Positions 17,400 to 26,065 of a stretch of 35,161 nt of DNA are shown here, piece after piece. The notes under the pieces were generated by a model. It saw nothing but the letters and a program-made list of their open reading frames with translations. It was not told the DNA's origin and made no database searches. The position numbers and the translations under genes were made by a program. Source of the stretch: Holophagaceae bacterium (GTDB taxonomy: Bacteria; Acidobacteriota; Holophagae; Holophagales; Holophagaceae); contig JANYLR010000085.1 of NCBI GenBank assembly GCA_025363715.1, forward strand, positions 1-35,161. The letters run 5' to 3'. The stretch's first letter is position 1; each line of letters begins with the position of its first letter.

Positions 17400-18310
17400 G
17401 ATTTCTCCCGGGCGTAGCCCTTCGTCTGCACCAGGATCACGCCCAGGATGGCGATGCCACCGCCGATGACCGTGAGCGCCGCGGGCACCTCGCCCAGCCA
17501 GAGCCAGGCGATGAGGGCGGCGAACACCGGCGAGAGGTAGAGGAAGCTCGCGAGCCGGGAGACGGGCATCCGGGAGAGGGCGTAGTTCCACAGTACGTAG
17601 GCCAGGGCCGCGGGAAAGAGACCCAGGTAGAGCACGGCGGCCGTGGCGGCGGGCGCCGCCGTGCGGGCCTGGCGCAGCAGCCCGGGCAGGAAGACCAGCA
17701 TGGGCAGGGTGCCGGCCCAGATGGAGTAGCAGGTGAACTCGATGGCCGTGTGGCGGCGGAGGTGCTGCTTGGAGAGGATTGAGAAGGCAGCGGCCACCGT
17801 GGCCGACAGCAGGATGAGCAGGGTGCCCGGGGTGAAGCGCAGCTTGCCGCCGCCGCTGAGACTGATGAGGGCCACGCCAGCGAAGGCCACCAGGATGCCC
17901 GTCCATCCGGTCATGCTCAGGCGCTCCTTGAGGAAGAGGGAGGAGAGCAGGGCTGTGAGCACTGGAGCGGCGGAGATGAGCAGGGAGGCCGCTGCGGACT
18001 GGACCGTGAGCTCGCCGAAGTTCAGGGCCACGTGGTAGACGCTGATGCCCAGGAAGCCTGCCATGCCCAGGCGGGGCAGGTCCGCACGGTCCGGGATGCG
18101 CATCCGCGTGGCCAAGGCGTAAAGGCCCAACGCGGCCGAGGCGGTGCCGAAACGCAGCAGGGCCAACTCGCCGGGGCCGTAGCCGTCGGCGCCGGGAAGG
18201 CCCGCGGACGTCAGGCGCAGGCCCGCCCGGATGCCCGCGAAGGCCGAAGCCCACAGCACCAGCATGCCGGCGATGGCCAGCCAGGTCCGGGGCTCCCGTG
18301 TCCAGGTCAT
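17396..18310 (-). CDS. EamA/DMT-superfamily permease
   Basis: 304 residues, about ten transmembrane helices in two EamA repeats. Seen: WASAFAGIRAGLRL in helix 1, LLRFGTASAAL, YHVALNFGELTVQSAAASLLISAAPVLTALLSSLFLKERLS closing half one, and ALAYVLWNYALSRMPVSRLASFLYLSPVFAALIAWLWLGE in half two. This is the RhaT/YdcZ-like metabolite exporter pattern; substrate unknown. No Shine-Dalgarno is visible before ATG 18310, and a TAGGGT stands 6 nt upstream. It diverges from the decarboxylase gene. Confidence 0.9.
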   Translation of the reverse strand: MTWTREPRTWLAIAGMLVLWASAFAGIRAGLRLTSAGLPGADGYGPGELALLRFGTASAALGLYALATRMRIPDRADLPRLGMAGFLGISVYHVALNFGELTVQSAAASLLISAAPVLTALLSSLFLKERLSMTGWTGILVAFAGVALISLSGGGKLRFTPGTLLILLSATVAAAFSILSKQHLRRHTAIEFTCYSIWAGTLPMLVFLPGLLRQARTAAPAATAAVLYLGLFPAALAYVLWNYALSRMPVSRLASFLYLSPVFAALIAWLWLGEVPAALTVIGGGIAILGVILVQTKGYAREKS

Positions 18311-18316
18311 CCCACC

Positions 18317-18322
18317 ACCCTA
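18317..18322 (-). promoter_or_regulatory. candidate -10 hexamer for a leaderless start
   Basis: Minus strand TAGGGT ends 6 nt before the ATG at 18310, as at 7332-7337. No convincing -35. Confidence 0.3.
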
Positions 18323-18460
18323 TCGGAGAATGACCGGCGTACCGGACCGGGATTTCCCCGGGGCGGCAGGGGCGCCGAGAGCGGGAAGGGGACCGACAAA
18401 AGCGTGTCTGCTGCCCCGGCGAGGCGGCACACTGGGACCTTCGACCGCCCCGAGGAACCT

Positions 18461-19906
18461 GTGTCCAGCACCCGGCCCGACCTTACCGCCACCTTCGATG
18501 CCAATACCTTCCGGGACCTGGGCCACCGGGTGGTCGAGCAGCTGGCGGACCACCTGGCCCAGGCCAATGCCCGCAAGGGTCCGGTGCTGCCGCCCGGGAC
18601 CCCGGAGGAAAACATCCAACGCTGGCCCGCCGAGTTCGGGGCCGGTCCCGCCGATGATCCGACGGAGCTGCTCGCGAAGGTCCTCGCGGGCTGCAACCAC
18701 CTGCACCACCCACGCTACATCGGCCACCAGTGCACCTCCCCGCTGCCCTGGAGCGCTCTGCTGGACTTCGCGGGCGCCTTCCTGAACAACGGCTCGGCGG
18801 TCTACGAAATGGGCCCCCATTCCACGGCCATGGAACGATCGGCGGCCCGGTGGTTCGCAAGCCGCATCGGTTTCGACCCCCAGGTCTCCGATGGCTTCTT
18901 CACCCACGGGGGCAGCGCGGGGAACCTTACCGCCCTGTTGGCGGCACGGCAGTCCGGGACGCCCTACGACGTGTGGGAGGAGGGCATCCGCGACGCACGC
19001 AGCCTCTGCATCCTGGCCTCGGACCAGACCCACTACAGCCTGCGTCGCAGCGCCCAGGTCATGGGCCTCGGCGGCCGCTCGGTCATCCCCATCCCGGCGG
19101 ATGGGCGCTTCCGGATGCGCGTGGACGAGTTGGAGAAGGCCCTGCGCGCGGCCAGAACCGAAGGCCGCTCGATCCTTGCCGTGGTCGCCAGCGCCGGCTC
19201 CACGGCCACGGGCGGCATCGATCCTCTGGATTCCATCGCGGATCTTTGCGCCGAGCACGGTGTCTGGTTCCACGTGGACGGTGCCCACAGCGGCGCCATG
19301 GTGGTCTCCGACAAGCTGAGGCCCCGGCTGAAGGGCCTCGAGCGGGCCGACTCCATCATCCTCGACGCCCACAAGATGCTGCTCATGCCCGCCCTGGCCA
19401 CCCTCGTGCTCTTTCGCGAGGGACGCCGCTCCTTCGAGACCTTCAGCCAGCAGGCCAGCTACCTCTTCGCCGGACAGGACCCCAGCGCGACCTGGTACGA
19501 CCTGGCCCAGCGCACTCTGGAGTGCACCAAGCGCTCCCTGGGCCTGCAGGTCTACGGGTCCCTCCAGGCCTACGGGACCGACTACTTCGCCAGCTACATC
19601 GAGCAGATGTTCGAGCTGGGCCAGGCCTTCGGACGCCTGGTGGCCGCGCGGCCCCACTGGGAGCTGGCCACGGAGCCCGAAGGCAACATCGTCTGCTTCC
19701 GCTACGCCCCGCCCGCCATCCTTGACGCCGATGCCTTCCAGACCCAGGTCCGCGAAGCCATCGTGAAGGAAGGCTCCTACTACATCGTGAAGACGATCCT
19801 GCGCGGCAAGACCTACCTTCGGGTCACGATCATCAATCCCCGCACCCAGCTCAGCGATTTGGAAGCCCTGCTGGCGCGGGTGGAGGCTGAGGCCGCCAGG
19901 GCCTGA
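18461..19906 (+). CDS. PLP-dependent group II decarboxylase
   Basis: 481 residues. Belongs to the glutamate/aromatic amino acid/diaminobutyrate decarboxylase fold (fold type I). Seen: HHPRYIGHQCTSPLPWSALLDF (substrate-side loop), THGGSAGNLTALLAAR (phosphate binding), ASDQTHYSLRRSAQVMG, ASAGSTATGGIDPLD, VWFHVDGAHSGA (Asp to the PLP ring nitrogen) and DAHKMLLMP with the PLP Lys. Substrate cannot be fixed; the short, His-Lys-Met active-site loop is nearer to diaminobutyrate/tyrosine-type enzymes than to GadB. GTG 18461 is chosen: GAGGAA stands a few bases before it and the domain starts soon after. The frame is open upstream to 18032 but antisense to the permease. Confidence 0.85.
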   Translation: MSSTRPDLTATFDANTFRDLGHRVVEQLADHLAQANARKGPVLPPGTPEENIQRWPAEFGAGPADDPTELLAKVLAGCNHLHHPRYIGHQCTSPLPWSALLDFAGAFLNNGSAVYEMGPHSTAMERSAARWFASRIGFDPQVSDGFFTHGGSAGNLTALLAARQSGTPYDVWEEGIRDARSLCILASDQTHYSLRRSAQVMGLGGRSVIPIPADGRFRMRVDELEKALRAARTEGRSILAVVASAGSTATGGIDPLDSIADLCAEHGVWFHVDGAHSGAMVVSDKLRPRLKGLERADSIILDAHKMLLMPALATLVLFREGRRSFETFSQQASYLFAGQDPSATWYDLAQRTLECTKRSLGLQVYGSLQAYGTDYFASYIEQMFELGQAFGRLVAARPHWELATEPEGNIVCFRYAPPAILDADAFQTQVREAIVKEGSYYIVKTILRGKTYLRVTIINPRTQLSDLEALLARVEAEAARA

Positions 19907-19937
19907 GACACCGCGGTGCAGGGCCTTTGATCCGGTC

Positions 19938-21152
19938 CTAGGCCTCGCGCCTGGATTCCAGGAGCGTCACGCGCTGGTGGGTTTCATCCACTTCCACTAG
20001 GCAATGGCCCCGCCCGTCGGGAGCGGGATCATAGCCCGCCACCAGCTCATCGAGCGTCAGCCGCTGACCCGGGTAGGGCGGGAACAGGGCCCACTGCAGG
20101 GCCGGTTCCACGCCGTGGGGCATTCCGTCCGAACCGAAGATCAGATCCTGTCCTGGAACGAAGCCGGCCCTGTCGATGAGCATGCGGAAGGGGTTGTTGC
20201 GCTCCAGCCAGCGGGCCTCGAGCCGGTCCGCATAGTCCTGGCTGTCGCTGCTGAAATTGGGCTGCATGGAGAGCGCCAACCCCAGGGCTTTCGCGCGGCG
20301 GGCCTGGCACTCGTCGATGAACTGGGCGTGCTCGAGCCGCACCAGCGGGAAGCTCAGTCCAGCCCCCGCCAGACGTTCCAGGACGCGGAGCACCTGCTCG
20401 ATGGCCAAGTCGCCGATGGCATGGATGGCCACGGGTTTGCCGGAGGGGTGGCTCTCGGCCAGGGCCTGCAGCAGCGCCCCGTCGCTGTGGAGCAGGACGC
20501 CTTCCACTCCACCAAGAAAGGGTCCAGTCAGGGCAGCGGACCGGGCGCCCAACGCACCGTCGGTGAAGAGCTTCAGCCCAGCCAGGGCCATCTGGGAGGA
20601 GTTGCTGAGGGAATGGAAAGTCTCGGGGGTGGCCCAGCATTGGATGCGTCCTGCCCAGGGGGAATTCAGGATCACTTGGAAGGCCGCCTCGTCCGGAAGC
20701 AGCATGTCGTCCACGGAGGCCAGCCCGAGGCTTTCCGCCTCCTGCATGAAGGCCGCCAGCTTGCCGGAGGTCAGCCGGGCGGTCTGGCCGAAAAGCCCCA
20801 GCAGTCGCGGGAGATGGCGCTCGCACCACTCCGGATCACCACGATGGGCCACCACCTCGGGCTCGGTCTCGGTCAGCAGGGCCACCGCGGGCTTCGTGAG
20901 GACGAAGCCGTGCATGCTCAGGTTCACGATGATGGCCGGGGGCAGGCCTTCGAGGTCGTGGCCGCTCAGGGGCGTGCGAGCGTTGTGCCAGCCAAAGACG
21001 ATGGAAAGCCGGTCCCCGGGCAGGGCGCTCAGCATCGCCAAAGCGGCGCCGCGGTCCAGACCGGCCAGGCTCGGGCAGCCGGTGAAGGCGGCATAGACCG
21101 ATGCGTGACTATGCCGGTCGTGCAGCCAGGGGATGCGGATGGGATCAGCCAT
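19938..21152 (-). CDS. amidohydrolase-superfamily protein (YtcJ/amidohydrolase-3 type)
   Basis: 404 residues, cytosolic. Metal-dependent TIM-barrel hydrolase: HDRHSHAS at the N-terminus (HxH), KLFTDGALGARSAAL (the family KxxxDGxxGxRTA stretch), VAIHAIGDLAIEQVL, RLEHAQFID and FGSDGMPHGVEPALQWALFPP with the metal Asp. These match the YtcJ-like group acting on amides or carbamates of unknown identity. The N-terminal beta-sandwich usually found before the HxH is missing, so the protein is shorter than most YtcJ proteins (about 530). Convergent with the decarboxylase gene, 31 bp apart. Confidence 0.82.
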   Translation of the reverse strand: MADPIRIPWLHDRHSHASVYAAFTGCPSLAGLDRGAALAMLSALPGDRLSIVFGWHNARTPLSGHDLEGLPPAIIVNLSMHGFVLTKPAVALLTETEPEVVAHRGDPEWCERHLPRLLGLFGQTARLTSGKLAAFMQEAESLGLASVDDMLLPDEAAFQVILNSPWAGRIQCWATPETFHSLSNSSQMALAGLKLFTDGALGARSAALTGPFLGGVEGVLLHSDGALLQALAESHPSGKPVAIHAIGDLAIEQVLRVLERLAGAGLSFPLVRLEHAQFIDECQARRAKALGLALSMQPNFSSDSQDYADRLEARWLERNNPFRMLIDRAGFVPGQDLIFGSDGMPHGVEPALQWALFPPYPGQRLTLDELVAGYDPAPDGRGHCLVEVDETHQRVTLLESRREA

Positions 21153-21242
21153 GGTGTGCCGGGTGGCGGTCTTTCATTGCACCGATTCTGACCGGGTGTG
21201 GGAGGGTGGGCCAAGAGAAGCTCAGGGTTATCGCGGTCCGCC

Positions 21243-21938
21243 TCAGAGCTCGAAGGCCCGGCCGTCCCGCATCTCGATGTGCCGGCCCCCCAGCCGGCCC
21301 AGCTCGGGATTGTGGGTGACCATGAGGATGGTCAGTCCGGTGCTTCGGTTGAGATCCTGAAGGATCTCGCCGATCTCCTCGGTGCGTTTCGTGTCCAGGT
21401 TGCCCGTGGGCTCGTCGGCCAGCAGGATCTCGGGCCGGTTCACCAGGGCCCGGGCGATGGCGACCCGTTGCATCTCTCCGCCGGAGATCTGACCTGGCAG
21501 GTGGTCCAGGCGATGTTCCATGCCCAGCCTCCCCAGGATGTGCTCCACCTCCACATCCGCTCCCGGCTTGGTGTAAAAGGCCAGGGGCAGGGCCACGTTC
21601 TCCCGGACCGTGAGCGTGGGGATCAGGTAGAAGTTCTGGAAGATGTACCCGAAGACCTCGCGGCGGATGCGGGTCAGATCCCGCTCGCTCAGCACCTCTC
21701 CGTTGCCGAAGATCGGCCGGCCGGCCAGGTGCAGTTCACCCGAAGTCGGATTCTCCAGGCAACCCAGCAGGTTCACCAGGGTGGTCTTGCCGGAGCCCGA
21801 AGGCCCCATGAAGGACACGAACTCGCCCTTGCGGATCTGCAGCGAGACCCCGTCCAGGGCGCGGACTTCCTCACTCCCGCGGCCGTAGATGCGGGTGAGG
21901 CCACGGGCTTCGAGGGCGGTTCCGTTCCCGGGCATCAT
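21243..21938 (-). CDS. ABC transporter ATPase, MacB/LolD type
   Basis: 231 residues. Walker [11 protein letters not shown]-loop [16 protein letters not shown], signature [15 protein letters not shown], Walker [13 protein letters not shown] and H-loop VTHNPELG. The GNLD and LIPTLTVxEN wording is that of the type VII (MacB/LolCDE/FtsE) group, which drive periplasmic mechanotransmission rather than transport through the membrane. The ATG overlaps the permease stop by 4 bp, and it is the last gene of the cassette 24221 to 21243. Confidence 0.92.
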   Translation of the reverse strand: MMPGNGTALEARGLTRIYGRGSEEVRALDGVSLQIRKGEFVSFMGPSGSGKTTLVNLLGCLENPTSGELHLAGRPIFGNGEVLSERDLTRIRREVFGYIFQNFYLIPTLTVRENVALPLAFYTKPGADVEVEHILGRLGMEHRLDHLPGQISGGEMQRVAIARALVNRPEILLADEPTGNLDTKRTEEIGEILQDLNRSTGLTILMVTHNPELGRLGGRHIEMRDGRAFEL

Positions 21939-23119
21939 CCCTCCCCCCGAATCGAATCGAGGGGCCGGATCCGACCCGCCTTCCAGGCCGGGTACATGCC
22001 ACTCAGGAGGCCCACGGCCACGATGATCAGCAGGGTCAGGAGGGCCAGCCGGACATCGATGGCCACGAGCTCTCCTCCGGGTGCATAGGGGAGGACCCGT
22101 CGTACCAGGAGGTCGGAAAGCCGGGCAAAGCCCAGGGCCAGCCCGATGCCGGCGAGGCCACCACAGGCACAGAGGATGAGGGTCTCAGTCCAGACCAGGC
22201 GGAAGATATCGCCGGGCATGGCGCCCATGGTCTTCAGGATGCCGATCTCGTGCTTGCGCTCCAGCACGGACATGAGCACGGTGTTCACCACGCCCACCAT
22301 GGCGATGAGCAGGGCGATGACCGCGATGGAGAGCACCATCACCCGGGCCGTGGCAATGAGCTTCAGGATGGTCTGCTTCACCTGGCTGAAGCTGACCACC
22401 TGCATGTCCGGCAGCTGGTACAGCGCCGCCTCCAGCTTCGTGATGTCCGCATCCTTCTTCACCTTGATGCCGATGGTGGTGATCTTGTCGAGCGCCGAGA
22501 TCTTCTGCAGGGTTCTCAGGGGGACGAAGATGGTGCCGTCATCCTGGGTGCCGGTCCGCTCCAGGATGCCCACGACTTTGAGCTGGACGTTCTTCTCGGG
22601 AACGAGGATCAGGTCCCCCACGTCCCGCTGCTCCAGCTCGGCCGCTTCGTAGCCCATGACCGCCTCGGCCGCCGTGGCGTCCTGGAACCAGCCCCCCTTG
22701 TGAAAGCGGAGGAAGGGCTTCATGGCGGGAAAGGTGGCGAGGTCCACGCCGAAGTAGCCCGCGATGCCTCCGCCATCCCCCTTGTTCGGATCGAAGAAGG
22801 CCTGCATGAGGATCGGAGTGACCTTGTCCACTTCGGGCCTTGTCTCAATGGATTTCGCCACGTTCTCTTCGATGTAGCGGAGCCCTGCTCCTCCCTGGAG
22901 CATCATCGTGGCTGCCTCGTAGGGGCAGCCTTTGGCCATGACCATGACCTGGTAACCCATGTTGTCGATATCGCGGTTCAGGGCTTTTTCGTAGCCCCGG
23001 TTGAAGCCCAGCAGGCTCACCAGCACCCAGGATGAAAGGATGATGCCCACCAGGGTGAGGAGAGTGCGGGCCTTCTTCCGCAGGAGGTTCTTGTGGGCGA
23101 TCTGGAACTTGCTGATCAT
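21935..23119 (-). CDS. ABC transporter permease, FtsX/MacB family
   Basis: 394 residues. One N-terminal helix (LLTLVGIILSSWVLVSLLGF), a periplasmic MacB-type domain of about 220 residues, then three C-terminal helices (VMVLSIAVIALLIAMVGVVNTVLMSV, LILCACGGLAGIGLALGFA, LALLTLLIIVAVGLLSGMYPAWKA). ERKHEIGILKTMGAMPGDIF is the coupling-helix signature of the family. It works with the ATPase next door. The start overlaps the stop of the FMN_bind-like gene by 4 bp. Only one permease is present, so a homodimer is expected. Confidence 0.92.
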   Translation of the reverse strand: MISKFQIAHKNLLRKKARTLLTLVGIILSSWVLVSLLGFNRGYEKALNRDIDNMGYQVMVMAKGCPYEAATMMLQGGAGLRYIEENVAKSIETRPEVDKVTPILMQAFFDPNKGDGGGIAGYFGVDLATFPAMKPFLRFHKGGWFQDATAAEAVMGYEAAELEQRDVGDLILVPEKNVQLKVVGILERTGTQDDGTIFVPLRTLQKISALDKITTIGIKVKKDADITKLEAALYQLPDMQVVSFSQVKQTILKLIATARVMVLSIAVIALLIAMVGVVNTVLMSVLERKHEIGILKTMGAMPGDIFRLVWTETLILCACGGLAGIGLALGFARLSDLLVRRVLPYAPGGELVAIDVRLALLTLLIIVAVGLLSGMYPAWKAGRIRPLDSIRGEG

Positions 23120-23766
23120 GATTTGTCGACGGAGTAGAAGAACTCATCCATGAGGATGAGGTTCTTGTAGACGGCCCGCAGGAGGCCGAAGAAATCGGTG
23201 ACGGCCTCGGGAGCCGGGTTGGCGATGGCGGCCACCTTGCCCGTGCCCTTGCCCGTGAGCAGGTTGTAGGGCGCGAAATCCTTGAGGGTCAGCCCGACGA
23301 ACTGGGTGCCGAACTTGCGGGAGGTGAACTTGCTCGCCCAGGCGCCGGCCACCCGCTGCAGGTAGAAGGCCTTGATCCGGCCCTCCAGATCCAGCGTGAC
23401 GAACACCTCCAGCACGCCGAACTGCCCCTTCTGGTTGACCCCGTGGATGTAGCCGATCTTCTCGGTGCCCTTGTAGACCTCGTAGAGGACGTAGGGGACA
23501 TCCAGGGGAGCGTAGAGGGCGGGCACGCCCCCGAGCCGCGCCTCGACCGTCTTGAGCACAGGCGCGCCGCCCCGGCTGGCGAAGGAGAAGTAGACGACCT
23601 TGTAGCTGGTGGACCCCGGGAAGAGACGGGGCACGTCCACCGGGGGCTGATTCAGTTCACAGCTGATGGCAGCGGTCAGGGGAGCCGCCATGACGCATAG
23701 GGGCAGGAGCCTGAGGAGGCGATTCGAGCCAAAGAAAGCAGGCCGATGCATGGCATCCGTTTTCAT
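23116..23766 (-). CDS. secreted FMN_bind-like protein lacking the flavin-attachment motif
   Basis: 216 residues. Start ATG 23766 has AAGGCGG upstream; ATG 23751 is an alternative. A signal peptide (LLRLLPLCVMAAPLTAAISC) is followed by a fold resembling the FMN-binding domain of RnfG/NqrC/NosR: KIGYIHGVNQKGQFGVLEVFVTLDLEGRIKAFYLQRV, then FTSRKFGTQFVGLTLKDF. The place where those proteins have SGAT(S/T), with the flavin-bearing Thr, reads ANPAPEAVTDF here, so covalent FMN is unlikely. The MIDDLE and last helix (AVYKNLILMDEFFY) are intact. It is probably a periplasmic ligand- or partner-binding subunit for the ABC proteins next door. Family call is by pattern and moderate. Confidence 0.65.
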   Translation of the reverse strand: MKTDAMHRPAFFGSNRLLRLLPLCVMAAPLTAAISCELNQPPVDVPRLFPGSTSYKVVYFSFASRGGAPVLKTVEARLGGVPALYAPLDVPYVLYEVYKGTEKIGYIHGVNQKGQFGVLEVFVTLDLEGRIKAFYLQRVAGAWASKFTSRKFGTQFVGLTLKDFAPYNLLTGKGTGKVAAIANPAPEAVTDFFGLLRAVYKNLILMDEFFYSVDKS

Positions 23767-23780
23767 GATGGAACCGCCTT

Positions 23781-24221
23781 CTAAAGATCGAACAGATAGG
23801 CTCCGCGGAACACGCTGGCTCCGTTCTTCTCGAAGGTGAACCGGATTTCCCAGTCCCCGGGCATCACCAGCTGCACCGGCAGGAGATAGGCGCCCTTGTT
23901 GGAAAGCGCAAAGGCTTTGCGGCCACTGCTGTGCGCTCCCCGCATGGAGGGCATGTCCGCATCCCCGAACACGGCAAAAGAACGATCCCGCTTGCCATCC
24001 TGGGTGAAGACTTCCACCCTCATGACGGCATTCCCTAGCTTGGGCGCCTGGGTGAAGCCGTAGGTGAAGTAGTGCTCCTTGCCCAGGGGAACCTTGGTGC
24101 CAGGCTTGGTCAGGGTGGCGAACTCGCTGCCGTTGGCTGCGGGGGGAGTGGCAGACAGGGGGCCCGAGAGGGCCAGGCCCAGGGAAAGCGTGAAGAGTGC
24201 ACCTGACAGAACCTTCCTCAT
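23781..24221 (-). CDS. small secreted beta-sandwich protein (YtkA/FixH-like)
   Basis: 146 residues. Signal peptide VLSGALFTLSLGLALSGPLSA, then an Ig-like all-beta domain: YFTYGFTQAPKLGNAVMRVEVF and GAYLLPVQLVMPGDWEIRFTFEKNG. The closing pattern (G-x-Y-x-x-x...M-x-G-x-W) is like YtkA-type and copper/iron-handling periplasmic domains. It contains an HSS and two Met (ADMPSMRGAH) that could bind metal. First gene of the four-gene cassette, 14 nt before the next start. The family assignment is tentative. Confidence 0.6.
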   Translation of the reverse strand: MRKVLSGALFTLSLGLALSGPLSATPPAANGSEFATLTKPGTKVPLGKEHYFTYGFTQAPKLGNAVMRVEVFTQDGKRDRSFAVFGDADMPSMRGAHSSGRKAFALSNKGAYLLPVQLVMPGDWEIRFTFEKNGASVFRGAYLFDL

Positions 24222-24332
24222 GAGACATGCCTCCGGTTAGATTGTGCAACGGTGATGGAGGTTCTTGGAAGGTTTCAACATCACGGCTCAGTGCGGGCTG
24301 GCTTGGGCCTACGTGCTGGGCGCCTGAAAGGC

Positions 24333-24932
24333 CTACTCCCGGACAACGCCCAGCCGCTCCCGCAGGGCCGCGCAGGCCCGAGCCCGGTGGCTGAGGGTGT
24401 GCTTGGTGTCGGCGGGTAGTTCGCCGAAGGTCTGATCATGGCCTTCGGGAATGAAGATGGGATCGTAGCCGAAGCCGCGCTCGCCGCGATGATCGTAGGC
24501 CAGTGAGCCCTCCACGGCGCCGCTGACGGTGAAGGCCACCCCCTCCATGGGCGCGAAGGCCAGGACGCACACGAACCGGGCGCCGCGGGCCGCGCCTTCG
24601 GGCAGCATGGCCAGCAGACGGTGGTTCTTGTCGCGGTAGGAGACGAGGTCCGGGGCGAAGCGCGCGCTCAGCACGCCGGGGCCGCCCCAGAGGGCGTCCA
24701 CGCAAAGTCCTGAATCATCGGCCAGCACGCCATCCACGGGCTCGGTCCCGTGCTCGAGCCACCAGGTCCGCGCGCCTTCGGCCTTCTGCAGGGCGTTGTC
24801 CAGAAAGAAGGCACCGGTTTCCGGCAGCTCCGGCGCCTCCGCAGGCCACAAAACGAAGTGGATGTCAGGCAGCAGCGCCGAGAATTCGCGCAGTTTCCCG
24901 GCGTTTCTAGAGGCTAGGAGGACCTTCGACAT
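24333..24932 (-). CDS. rdgB: non-canonical purine NTP pyrophosphatase (ITPase)
   Basis: 199 residues. Hydrolyses dITP, XTP and similar nucleotides to monophosphates, cleaning the nucleotide pool. Signature motifs: LLASRNAGKLREF (substrate and phosphate loop), DDSGLCVDALWGGPGVLSARFAPD, ERGFGYDPIFIPEG and the closing LSHRARA. Length and order match RdgB/HAM1. It lies between the ABC cassette and element D and is preceded by no clear Shine-Dalgarno (ATG 24932 directly after TAA). Confidence 0.95.
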   Translation of the reverse strand: MSKVLLASRNAGKLREFSALLPDIHFVLWPAEAPELPETGAFFLDNALQKAEGARTWWLEHGTEPVDGVLADDSGLCVDALWGGPGVLSARFAPDLVSYRDKNHRLLAMLPEGAARGARFVCVLAFAPMEGVAFTVSGAVEGSLAYDHRGERGFGYDPIFIPEGHDQTFGELPADTKHTLSHRARACAALRERLGVVRE

Positions 24933-24963
24933 TTAGAGACCACCCGAATGAAACGGAATATGA

Positions 24964-25047
24964 AACCGCCGATGACGCAGATGGCGCAGATAAAATGTCA
25001 CCCATTTTCTCGTTTTTCATCTGCGTGAATCTGCGACATCTGCGGTT
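24964..25047. repeat. palindromic element D (GCAGAT family)
   Basis: AACCGCCGATGACGCAGATG (24964-24983) faces CATCTGCGTGAATCTGCGAC and CATCTGCGGTT (25018-25047) in inverted orientation, with a GTCACCCATTTTCTC-type loop. The right arm, reverse complemented, begins AACCGCAGATGTCGC, the same as the left arm of element C in btuF. It fills the gap between rdgB and the ThiF-like gene on the same strand. It ends 10 bp from the ThiF-like stop and could act as its transcription end. Confidence 0.8.
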
Positions 25048-25057
25048 AAACCTTCTT

Positions 25058-26059
25058 TCAGCATCCCACCACTTCCGTGTACCAGCTACGGGCGCGCTCG
25101 GGGCTCATGGGGCCGTGGACGAGGGCGCGGCCATCGGCGAAGAGGGTGATCTCGTCGGCGCCTTCCCGGCCCTTGAGCATCAGCCCCGTCTGTTTCCAGG
25201 AGCTGCGGGTGCGGGCCTCCAGGCGCGTCTTCAAGGCCGGGAGATCGAGCTTGCCGGGCGGGTTCACGCGAATCTGCACGCCTTCCAGGCCGCAGAGGGC
25301 GCTGGCCTTGAGGCTCCAGCGAGCATCCAGGAATTCCGTGACCTTGTTCGTGCAGAAGCGACAGCGGGTCTTAGGCGGCTTCAGGAACTGGCGCTCGTCG
25401 TGCCAGAAATCGAAACGCGCCAGGTCGGCGTGGGGCACCTCGCCGACGAGTACCTTCATGGCCTCGAGGGCCGCCCAGCTGCCGATGACGCCTACGGTGG
25501 GGCCCAGCACGCCAGCGCTGTCACAGGTATCCACATCGCCGCCCGTCGGGGGTTCCTCGATGAGGCACCGCAGGCAGGGCGTATGGGGTGGGTTCAGGGG
25601 CCAAATGACGCCCTCGCCGCCGATGGCCCCGGCGTAGATCCAAGGCGTGCCCGTGAGGATGGCCACGTCGTTGATGAGGAAACGGGCTTCGAAGTTGTCG
25701 GTGCCATCGCAAATGAGGTCGAAGCCCGACAGCAGCTCCCGGGCATTGCCGCTGGTGAGGTCCGCCACTACAGGCGCCAATTCGATGCTCGAATTGGCGT
25801 GGGACAACCGTTCCGCCGCCACTTCCGCCTTGGGGCGTCCCAGGTCGGCTTCGTTGTAGAGCAGCTGGCGTTGGAGGTTCGAGGCCTCCACCAGGTCGCG
25901 GTCGATGAGCGTGAGGTGGCCCACACCCGCCCGGGCCAGCCAGGGCGCGATGACCGAACCCGTGGCCCCCAGGCCCAGCACGGCCACACGCTTGGAGCGC
26001 AGGGCCTCGTCGGCCTCGCGGCCGAGGAAAATGCGTTGCTTGGAGTAGCGGTCGGACAT
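25058..26059 (-). CDS. ThiF/MoeB/HesA-family E1-like adenylyltransferase
   Basis: 333 residues. Adenylates the C-terminal Gly of a ubiquitin-like sulfur carrier (ThiS/MoaD type), cytosolic. Seen: ATP-binding VLGLGATGSVIAPWLARAGVGHLTLIDRDLVEASNLQRQLLY, DLICDGTDNFEARFLINDV, zinc Cys pairs in CLRC and CRFC, and DTCDSAGVLGPTVGVIG with the catalytic-type Cys region. After the second Cys pair there is an extra C-terminal domain of about 85 residues (ALCGLEGVQI... ITLFADGRALVHGPMSPERAR) found on several ThiF/MoeB proteins. No thiS, moaD or other thiamine/molybdopterin gene is in the window, so the partner is unknown. Confidence 0.88.
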   Translation of the reverse strand: MSDRYSKQRIFLGREADEALRSKRVAVLGLGATGSVIAPWLARAGVGHLTLIDRDLVEASNLQRQLLYNEADLGRPKAEVAAERLSHANSSIELAPVVADLTSGNARELLSGFDLICDGTDNFEARFLINDVAILTGTPWIYAGAIGGEGVIWPLNPPHTPCLRCLIEEPPTGGDVDTCDSAGVLGPTVGVIGSWAALEAMKVLVGEVPHADLARFDFWHDERQFLKPPKTRCRFCTNKVTEFLDARWSLKASALCGLEGVQIRVNPPGKLDLPALKTRLEARTRSSWKQTGLMLKGREGADEITLFADGRALVHGPMSPERARSWYTEVVGC

Positions 26060-26065
26060 GGGTCT

